Below are positions 10,075-18,054 of a stretch of DNA of 64,000 nt, piece by piece. Numbering within the stretch: the stretch's first letter is position 1; each line of letters starts with the position of its first letter. The notes under the pieces were generated by a model. That model did no database searches, was not told the DNA's origin, and was given only the letters and a program-made list of their open reading frames with translations. The translations under genes were made by a program, and so were the position numbers. Origin of the DNA: Chamaecyparis obtusa (Eukaryota > Streptophyta > Pinopsida > Cupressales > Cupressaceae); the NCBI GenBank assembly GCA_027943335.1, contig BSBK01002053.1:1178001-1242000 (forward strand). The letters run 5' to 3'.

Positions 10075-12573
10075 ATGGTAGAGAAAGCAGTAGAACCAAA
10101 GGTAACTGTGAGTTCACATTGATTTGAGTACAGCCAGAGACACCAGAGACCTTGGAAGTATGGACCTCTGTGCTTTGCTAAAAATTCAATTTTTCCATGT
10201 TTTATAGCATTTTTAGGATTTTTCGTACGCTTTGGAATTTTGAATTTTTGCATGCATGGAAACTCATACGACTCTCCAATGAGACTCATACAACTTTCTA
10301 ACTGTAGCTAGATTGTCATCTCATAAGCCCCCATGACTCATATCAAAGGGACCCATGAGTCGTACGACATTTCATTGGGTCCCTCATAACTCGTATGATG
10401 AGGGATGCACTATTGTATCACTATGCTTTGTCATATGGTATGATGTAGAAACTCATACAACTTTTCATGCCAGTTTGAAGTATTGTATGGAAAATAGTGA
10501 GCTTAAAACTCAGTATTAGGTCAAATTTTTTATTTTTCTAATCTCTTAGCCTGATTGCTGACCTGTCAACCTACCTTCTGAAATACTGAACTGCCCCATT
10601 TCTACCCTTGTAACCTATTCTATGACCAAATGACTGATAGGATTCCTTGTTTCTATGCTGTGTAGGTCATATATCCAGATGTTCACGTATGGATTTCACA
10701 TCCAACCACTCAAAGACTGTGTGTGTCACTACCTGACCTGATGAGGGTACATCTTGCATCCTATGGATTTGAGTACCTTATACATTTACCTGAGATTAGG
10801 GTAAATCATGGACTTTTGACTACTTTGATTGAGAGATTTCATTTGGAGACCCAGACATTCCACCTGCCAACTGGGGAGATTATTGTTACCCCTGAAGATG
10901 TGTATCGTATACTGTACATTCCTTTCCATGTAGGTCGGTGGCCATAGTATGTGAGTTCGAGGAACTCAGGTTTATTATCTTTTAGATGTCTCTTCGGAGA
11001 TGATACCCAGATGACTGCCTCCATTTCTTGGCACACCTTAATGCAGTGATATGGACAGACACACCAGTTGGAGTGTATCATTGTTGGGATGATCGGTGGT
11101 ATTATTATGTATAACCATCAGTAGAATAGTCTTTTGATGGGTTGGGCCCCTATGGTAACATGTTTGATGGCCACTCCCTCTGAGTTGGCTTGGGGTCAAT
11201 GTCTTTTGGCCCATATGTTCTTTGAGATGCATGAGTTAGTGTATCAGGAGAGAAAATCTTTTGCAGCTGGGGCTTTAGTTCTTTAGATCTGGGCATGGGA
11301 GCATATCCCAGTGTTGAGACCAGTGTGTACTTCATAGAGGTAGCCTCAGGAGCCTATCATTTATATATATGCTAGATATGTCATACAGGGATGGATGGGT
11401 CATGTAGAGTACTAGAGGTGATACCTTGATGATATGACATTTGTTCGATGGAGACCCTATGTAGCTATTGAGCCTTGGTCGACTACACAAGAGTAGTTTA
11501 GTTACTTCTTTCAAAGTCATGTGTTGATTGGGAGGTCATCCTCCACTATAGAGAGATTCCTCATTACCAGGGTCTAGTGGTAGTATGGATGAGTACAAGA
11601 TGCCCCTAAGGATTATGCTACTTATGCACAGATAGGTCGTGAGCTTAGACTTGGATGGACATAGAGGCTCTCTTATGCTTTGTGTTCATAGGAGTATAGT
11701 GCTATTATTAGTAGGGATTGGGAGTACCAACCCAATGTACTTGATGTTGGTGTTATAGATGGATTCATTTCCTCGCTAGCTGAGCATCCTATTCACAAAT
11801 TTTCTGATCTAACAGAGCTTATACCCTCCATGGAGGAGGTGATGGACATTACAGGTGCTCCAATGGGATAGGGTCCCAGACCTACATAGGCTCCCATTGT
11901 GCATCCCACACCTTTGAGACCTAGAGAGATGGCTCCACCACAAAGACCATCAAGACAGATGAGGCCCCCTCCTCCCACTAGTTCTATAGCAGGTAGATCT
12001 ACAAGTTCTCATAGATGGAGTAGGGGAGAGGGCAGTACCTTAGGGAGTGTTGGTTCAGCTGAGGAGGTACTTGCAGCAAAGCAGGTTGTGGGTGGTGGTA
12101 TTGATCCACTAGAGGAGGATACAAGGTTTGATCTAGGTGTAGAGGTCAGATGTTGTAAGGCATAGAGAGCAGAGACTATAGAGCAGACTGCCCTAGATAC
12201 TGAGATGCCTACAGCTGATGTTGATCCTAATATTCCTATTACTCCACAAGATATGATCAGACAGCTCAGAGTATAGGTCAAGGACTTGAAGTTTCATAGT
12301 GCTCGGTGGGAGGAGAGATTCTTAGAGGTAGACAGGTAGCATACTAAGCTTTGTGTAGAGGTACAGAGATTACAGGTAGAGGTGATTCATTAGACCTCTC
12401 GGGCAGCTTACTATGTGTCTACATATTACATTGTTGTTCTTTTTGTATAGAGAGTCCCTCCATACTCTTAGTATATGATGGCATCAAAGGGAGCCAGAGT
12501 GCCCAGAGCAGAGATAGTACCAAATGCACCACCTCCACCTCTACTAGATGTAGAGGATCAGGCTGATAGTTGA
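10075..12573 (+). pseudogene. Plant mobile domain (PMD) protein gene, antisense in copy 2, two exons, 22 in-frame stops
   Basis: Proposed exon 1 is 10075-10101 (9 codons, MVEKAVEPK) and ends at donor AAG|GTAACT. The intron is 10102-10665, with a possible branch site CTGAT at 10634-10638 and a pyrimidine-rich TTCTATGCTGTGTAG acceptor. Exon 2 continues in phase 0 from 10666 to TGA at 12571. The PMD signature is around residues 63-90: LIERFHLETQTFHLPTGE, then TPEDVYRIL. The C-terminal part has a proline-rich stretch (about 11900-11980) and a likely coiled coil (12250-12400). Exon 2 holds 19 TAG and 3 TGA codons but no TAA and no visible frameshift over 636 codons. Plant mobile domain proteins (MAIN/MAIL family and transposon-borne relatives) act in the nucleus in silencing and development. 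Tat elements are known to carry extra ORFs, some antisense, between pol and the 3' LTR. The gene is dead here; the domain call is good and the splice model is inference. Confidence 0.72.
10102..10665 (+). other. Predicted intron of the PMD gene, rich in ACTCGTACGAC-like motifs
   Basis: GT-AG intron of 564 bp. It holds at least six variants of the palindromic GTCGTACGAC motif, for example 10264-10274 and 10284-10292. One exact copy is at 10359-10368. The same motif recurs in the leaders of copies 1-3. Because the gene is antisense to the retrotransposon, the element's own RNA would not splice it out, so the intron can persist through retrotransposition. Confidence 0.5.
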
Positions 12574-13063
12574 TTTTCTTTGATATGTTATGATATACTG
12601 TGTTCTTTTTTTATCATTGATATATTGTTCTCACTATGATAGCTCACATGAGCATATTCTTGTGTACACTGTGCCAGTAGTGCACCCCTGACTAGTTCAA
12701 GATTTTTGATATATATATGAGATCGATATTTTGGTTGTGACTTCATGTGTACTTGTCATGTTTTGATTTATGATGATATCATGTGATTCTTATGCTATGA
12801 GTAGAGTAGAATGTATGTATGGATATATGCAATGCAATGATTTCTTTCATATGTATGGATGTTATGAAAATGTATGTGATTATGGAAAGATGTATGTATG
12901 ATTTATGCTTATGCACATCGATGAATTGTAATGCAACAAATGATTATGATATGTAAATGCAATGATACACATGATATATTTTGTAGGTATTGATGAAGAC
13001 AAGTACTCAGTCTTATGTCAAAAGGATGTTTAACCCAGGAGGATAACTACCTTTGAGTTAGGT
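12574..13063. other. AT-rich sequence downstream of the PMD gene
   Basis: No ORF supported. It contains ATGTATG-type low-complexity repeats (about 12800-12960) and no clear AATAAA on the plus strand close after the stop. Homology with the 3' regions of copies 3 and 4 resumes at about 13060 (TTCAGCTCTTGTTAGA). Confidence 0.5.
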
Positions 13064-13681
13064 TTCAGCTCTTGTTAGATTTGAAGAGACATTTGAAGAA
13101 TTATTTAAGCATTGAAGTTTGTTTAGCCATTTGTGAGATCATGCAAACATGCAAAATGCAAAGAAGCAAGCAAACTAAAATGCAACCTAAGACCTAAGAC
13201 CTAGTCACTGATCATGTGTCGGTCATTCTCATCATTGGATTTTTAGGTAACTGGATAAATCAATACAATGCCCACTACTTATGAAACCATAGACATATAA
13301 ATATCGATTTGTATGCATAGGAATCAATACAACACCCACTAATTAGGAAACCATGGATATATGAATATTGATTTTGTTTTCGAAATGTCGGATTAGACAT
13401 AAGCATTAAGGCACAAGCTCTAGGATGACCTGAAAATAATGTCCATTTTGATATAGCAATTTGTATAAGCATCAAAACATAAGCGTCATGATGACCAGAA
13501 TACACCTTGCATTACAAACACATCAAATAGTCAAGAGATCATTCTAAATCCAATGTGAATTACTCGTAGTGACCCTTTATCATTCACCTCCTTAGGTAAG
13601 ATCGTGTTTCACATTAGGAGAAAGAACTCACTCAAAAAAGACAATAGTTAGATCAAACTTTCTTGAATTTTCTAGGTATCA

Positions 13682-13828
13682 ATGCTCAAGGTATGCATGG
13701 CCATCCAATTCAAGATAGAGTCTCTTACAGTCAGACACCATTTCAATCCAAAATTTTCAAAGTTGTTAGATTTTCACATACAAGCAGAAGACAAAGAAAA
13801 GATTATGCCCCCAGTCATTAATCTCTAA
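13682..13828 (+). CDS. Conserved 48-codon antisense ORF, copy 2
   Basis: A plus-strand ATG-to-TAA frame of 48 codons. The same frame with the same start and stop is open at 31956-32102 (copy 3) and 61129-61275 (copy 4). The product is hydrophilic and ends EDKEKIMPPVINL. Several differences between copies change amino acids, so selection is not evident. It lies on the PMD side of the element, so it may be a remnant exon of an antisense transcript. No family recognised. Confidence 0.3.
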   Translation: MLKVCMAIQFKIESLTVRHHFNPKFSKLLDFHIQAEDKEKIMPPVINL

Positions 13829-14540
13829 ATCCTGTAAAGGACATCATCGAAGAGCTCAAAAGGACATAATATGAAAAAATCTCAATGTGAATTAGTAAGC
13901 ATACAATGAGATACAAGCATGTAAAAACCATGGATTTCTTTCAGTTTGTGTTTGATGTTTGATTGCATTGTTGGATGTAAAATCCTTTCTGGAGACAAGA
14001 CTGACTGATTGACTCAAATGAAGCTTCAAAAGACTCTGACTAGATATGATACATCTAAGATAATAGAGGCCATAGGATATGATATTGATTGCCCCCAAGT
14101 GTTAAGCATTGATAGGATACAAACACTTGAGCTGATTGGTGTATAGATCAACTTATTGAAAATAGGAATGCAGAAACAAACTGGGAGATATGTACAAACT
14201 AAAGCAAGACTGAAAGCTAGGAAAGACCAAGATTGCGCTAATAGATGGAGCATTTTGAAACAAGTGGCACCCATTTTCTAAGTTTTCACCATCTTGGTAG
14301 AGATTCTATTTTTTCTACCAAGGCGCCTGTTTCCAGGTTTTCACCAAGGCACTTTTTCTTTTTCTCATTTTTTTCAATTTTTTCTTTTTTTTCAATTTTT
14401 TTTTACTTTTGATATTTTTTACTTTTTTTTGTCAATCATCAAGGTGCCTATTTCTAGGTTTTCACCAAGATGTTCATTTTTTCAAGACTTTTTCCAATTT
14501 TAAAGATTTTTTCAGGACATTTTACCATAGACTAAATGCC
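13829..14540 (-). other. Copy 2 spacer between pol and the 3' region
   Basis: Noncoding on present evidence. It includes a T-rich tract (about 14345-14440, A-rich on the element's sense strand) and repeated GGTTTTCACCAAG blocks (14335, 14457). A minus-strand hydrophobic frame (14026-14274) resembles frames in copies 3 and 4 but changes frame between copies. Confidence 0.5.
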
Positions 14541-14997
14541 TTAGGTGTAGAATTTCTTTAGATGGAGAATTTTGATTCATTCTCAGAGTTGTTCCCCTTC
14601 AATCATTAAGAGTTGATAGGCACCAGAGCCAAAAGTATCATTGATTACAAAGGGACCCAGCCAGTTGGGTTCAAACTTCCCCTTGTGTTCTCGATGTGAT
14701 TGATTTTTAGGATTCTCTCTCAAGACTAGATCACCAACTTTAAATTCTCTATGTTTGACTTTCTTGTTGTAACCTCTAGACATTCTCTTTTGATAAACTC
14801 TAAGATGATCATACACTGCTTGTCTACACTCATCTAGTAGTTCAAGTTCTTGCAACCTACACACTCTGTAGTCATCATCAATTACTAGACCATGCATTTT
14901 GATTCTTAGTGATGGGATTTCAACCTCAATAGGTAGTACCGCTTCAAACCCATACACTAAAGAGAAAGGTGTAGCCCCATTGGGTGTTCTAATACTT
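14541..14997 (-). pseudogene. Copy 2 integrase C-terminus, split by the small LTR element
   Basis: The last part of copy 2 pol. It matches residues from about GATPFALVYG to the C-terminus of copy 3 integrase, with the conserved blocks YGFEAVLPIEVEIPSLR, YNKKVKHREFKVGDLVLR and PNWLGPFVI (GPY/F type C-terminal domain). A TGA at 14583 (Arg in copy 3) ends the open part early; homology runs on to the family stop at 14541. The upstream half of the gene is displaced to 18055 and beyond by the element at 15003-18054. Confidence 0.88.
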
Positions 14998-15002
14998 GTT
15001 CT

Positions 15003-15328
15003 TGTTAGATTAGGTGAAATACTAATCTCCCAAGAACACCTGCATGCATAACCCTGTCACATGGAAGAAGCAAAGAACAGAAGCAAGAAAAATCTATGGA
15101 GGCCAAAAAGCCAGAGACATCTTATTGACATGCAAAGAGAAATCTCTATTATGATCCCATAAGTCAATGAATGAAATACAAAGAGGGAATCCTTATAAAA
15201 GGATACCAAAACCCTAAAGGTGAAAACCCTAAAGAATAATGAGATGCCTAAGTCTAACTTAAGTGTAGAGAATAATAGACTAATAATTAAATAAATTAAT
15301 TATTAGCTATAATATGACAACTCTAACA
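15003..15328 (-). repeat. 3' LTR of the small element
   Basis: 326 bp, TG...CA ends, followed on the plus strand by a C7 run. Confidence 0.92.
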
Positions 15329-15340
15329 CCCCCCCTTAAG
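15329..15340 (-). promoter_or_regulatory. Polypurine tract of the small element
   Basis: The minus strand reads CTTAAGGGGGGG immediately before the 3' LTR start TGTTAG. Confidence 0.75.
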
Positions 15341-16984
15341 TGTAACTTAGGGAGAAGCTAAACAACTAAGGACTAAAAGATGCATGAAAACAAAAATGCA
15401 TGAAAGAGCAATGGGTCCCGGCAACAAGGCCTGATCAGGTACCCAAGTACAATAAAATAAACTAGATGAAGGAAACAAAGCCTCCAATCTAGGGAATGTC
15501 CCAAAGAAAGGAACAAGAAAGAGCATGAAGCATCTCCGAAGCATGTCTGAAAACTCTGTCAGAAGATACTGCTGGAACCCCCACTGAAGTGCATGACCAG
15601 GTAGAGAAGACAAAGTCTGAAGAGCTGATCAATCGAAGAGGTGACCTCCAAAAAAAGGAATGAACGAGTGTCTATATAGTAGATGAACCATCTCACTGAA
15701 ATGCATAGGTGCCTAGCCACTGCATCCGCCTAGTACATAGGAACAAAAACTGAATACGTAGATCACTCAACCAAACCAAGGAAGCAATAGAACCAATAGG
15801 TGAACCCCCCCATAATGCTGAACTGGGAGAGGGGTGACAGGAACACTGAAATGCAATGCCAGAAACATCTGCAAGAAGAAGAATCAGGAACACCAACAGT
15901 GCAACAGAAGTACACACACAGGATGAAGGGCAGTGTCGAAGAAGAAGAATAGATCTTCTGGACACACAGCATGGGCTAATGTCATGGAAGGTACACTCAC
16001 TTGACAAAGGTGGATGAGCACAAAAGGCAAAACATCATAACCCCCCATGGCACTTTATAACTGAGTGCGAGTACAAACAAACACAAGGAGTACAAGATCT
16101 CAGATATGCAAAAGTAGGCACTTTATCTCAGTGCGTTTACAGAAAAAAGAATGCAACAGTGGAGATATATACAATACTCAAAAGAAGAAGGAAAGAAGAA
16201 CAGTGAGAACAGAAGCAGAAGTCATCCCAAGAATGGAGATCCGTGGACCTGTAAAAGCCAAGTAGTCCATCTGAGTGCAGAAAAGAAAAACTCAATGGAG
16301 GAAGAACCTGGTATAGAATCTGGAAATAAGACCTCTGAAACTGAAAATTAAACTGAACAAGCTTTCCAAAAATACCAAGTTTGCTGAATACTGAGCCCGA
16401 ATGTGAGAGATATAGTGTCCGGAATGCAAAAAGTACCTGTGACTTTGACTGGCAGAAAACCCCTGCAAATGGAAAAATCAAACAACCAAACTAAAAAAAA
16501 AAGAACGGTCTTGGAACCAACTTTCCGTCGATATCTCGTTTGGCAAAAAATGCCATCGTATGCTCAAGTTACGGCAAAAACAGTGACAGGTGCTCTGGCA
16601 GGCACCTGAAAAAGAAAACCTCTAAATTCAACAGCCTGGTGCAAAAAATGGAAGAAGAATTTGGAAAAAAGCTCTGCATATAAAACGACCATCTCGAAAT
16701 CATCTTTCTGATGATGTCTCATTCGCCCACTAACTCCTCCGTATGAGCAAGTTATGCCAAAAAAAGCATCAAGTGCTCCAGGAAGGCAAAAAAGTAGTCC
16801 TGCCTTCGAAAATATGGTACGAAAAACGAGGCAAAAAACTCGAAAAGAAACCTCCATAATTGCATTTGTCTCGGAAAGAGATTTCCGATGATATAAAAAA
16901 CTCCCAAATACGCCTCCAGATGAAGAAGATATGGCAAAAAAGGCCCAATTACCCCTAAAAATAGCTTCAAAAAATTTTTTTAAA
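15341..16984 (-). other. Interior of the small element, AT-rich part
   Basis: No protein family recognised. At least three diverged modules of roughly 190 bp recur, each with a GCAAGTTAYGSCAAAAA-like block: around 16545-16580, 16742-16765 and 16920-16940 (plus strand). The modules may be old internal duplications. Frames on both strands are short and not conserved. Confidence 0.5.
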
Positions 16985-17425
16985 GCCCCTGGGGCTGGAA
17001 ATGCAAAGCCCCTGGGCGCATGGCGCCTGCAGGGGGCAGAGCTGAGGGCTCTCGGTCACCCATGTGACTGCCGTGGGGGGCTAAAGAGCCCGCGGGGCCT
17101 GCAGAGCGGAGCGGGGGGCGCGGGCCGGCGGAGCAGAGCAGAGGGCGGCGGGGGCGCTGGCGGAGCCGGGGGTGGCGGTCGGGCCGGGCGGCGGCTGGGC
17201 GGGCCGCGGAGCAGAGCAGAGGGCGCGGGGGCGCTGGCGGAGCCAGGGTGGCGGCCGGGCTGGGTGGCGGCTGGGCGGGCCGCGGAGCAGAGCAGAGGGC
17301 GCGGGGGCGCTGGCGGAGCCGGGGGTGGCGGCCGGGCCGGGCGGCGGCTGGGCGGGCCGCGGTGCGGCTCTGTGGTGGCCGCTTGGCGATGCGCTGGTGG
17401 CCGCTGGGCGGCCGCCCAAACGAGA
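16985..17425. repeat. GC-rich block with three 76-78 bp tandem repeats
   Basis: Extremely GC-rich against an AT-rich background. Units begin GCGGAGCAGAGCAGAGGGC at 17128, 17206 and 17282, giving periods of 78 and 76 bp, with the last ending near 17360. Related half-units flank them. Translations are low-complexity Ala/Pro/Arg or Gly in all frames, so I do not call a gene. Confidence 0.75.
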
Positions 17426-17683
17426 TGTTTTTTTATATATTTTTGACAACCACCATCTCGGAGTGCGTGCCAGGGCCGTACAGCCCTGGTATGCAAAAAA
17501 ATTTTGCCTTAGATGCCACTGTGTCCAAAATGGACAAGTTTTATATGGATTTAGGGGTTTTTGGGCCTTCCGGACACAATGATGGTGTCCGTTTTTTCCC
17601 AAGGTGAGCCAAATTTCGGCTCCCCCCCAGATCCACAAAAAAAAACTTCTGAAACCCTTGAAAACCTCCTGCTTCTGAAACAC
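17081..17683 (-). CDS. 200-codon frame starting just after the PBS of the small element (doubtful)
   Basis: On the element's sense strand the frame starts 28 bp inside the primer-binding site and runs 200 codons. The N-terminal half (MFQKQEVFKGFRSFFLWIW...) is of ordinary composition; the C-terminal half is Ala/Pro/Arg-rich because it crosses the GC-rich repeat. No family recognised. It may be chance openness in GC-rich DNA, but its position is where gag would start. Confidence 0.25.
   Translation of the reverse strand: MFQKQEVFKGFRSFFLWIWGGAEIWLTLGKNGHHHCVRKAQKPLNPYKTCPFWTQWHLRQNFFAYQGCTALARTPRWWLSKIYKKTSRLGGRPAATSASPSGHHRAAPRPAQPPPGPAATPGSASAPAPSALLRGPPSRHPARPPPWLRQRPRALCSAPRPAQPPPGPTATPGSASAPAALCSAPPARAPRSALQAPRAL
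17470..17591 (-). promoter_or_regulatory. Three perfect stem-loops in the small element's leader
   Basis: Inverted repeats: CCAGGGC/GCCCTGG (17470-17476 and 17483-17489), TGTCCA/TGGACA (17522-17527 and 17531-17536) and CGGACAC/GTGTCCG (17571-17577 and 17585-17591). They lie 140-260 bp from the PBS, where retroelements usually keep packaging or dimerisation signals. Role inferred. Confidence 0.45.
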
Positions 17684-17710
17684 TTCAACAAAACACGAAC
17701 AACGAGCAGC

Positions 17711-17728
17711 AAGATGGCTCTGATACCA
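17711..17728 (-). promoter_or_regulatory. Primer-binding site of the small element
   Basis: The minus strand reads TGGTATCAGAGCCATCTT next to the 5' LTR, complementary to the 3' end of initiator tRNA-Met as used by many plant LTR elements. Confidence 0.9.
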
Positions 17729-18054
17729 TGTTAGATTAGGTGAAATACTAATCTCCCAAGAACACCTGCATGCATAACCCTGTCACATGGAAGAAGCAAA
17801 GAACAGAAGCAAGAAAAATCTATGGAGGCCAAAAAGCCAGAGACATCTTATTGACATGCAAAGAGCAATCTCTATTATGATCCCATAAGTCAATGAATGA
17901 AATACAAAGAGGGAATCCTTATAAAAGGATACCAAAACCCTAAAGGTGAAAACCCTAAAGAATAATGAGATGCCTAAGTCTAACTTAAGTGTAGAGAATA
18001 ATAGACTAATAATTAAATAAATTAATTATTAGCTATAATATGACAACTCTAACA
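17729..18054 (-). repeat. 5' LTR of the small element
   Basis: 326 bp, TG...CA ends, nearly identical to 15003-15328. Confidence 0.92.

Larger units (their letters stand above)
15003..18054 (-). mobile_element. Small non-autonomous LTR retrotransposon (LARD/TRIM-like)
   Basis: Two 326-bp LTRs (15003-15328 and 17729-18054) begin TGTTAGATTAGG and end CTCTAACA. I saw one difference between them (A/C in the AAAGAG(A/C)AATCTC block), so the insertion is fairly recent. The target duplication GTTCT is at 14998-15002 and 18055-18059. The primer-binding site complementary to initiator tRNA-Met (TGGTATCAGAGCC on the minus strand) is beside the LTR at 17729, and the polypurine tract is beside 15328; this fixes the orientation. 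The 2.4-kb interior has no gag or pol homology, so it must have depended on another element's proteins, probably a copia given the PBS and PPT style. Confidence 0.9.

Noticed and set aside
10666..12573. TAG read as glutamine (stop reassignment)
   Set aside because: Neighbouring young elements use TAG nowhere inside their long ORFs and keep CAG for Gln; decay at CHG sites is enough.
16931..17607. Plus-strand Gly/Ala/Arg-rich ORFs in the GC block
   Set aside because: Low-complexity translations in every frame, produced by GC content and the tandem repeat.
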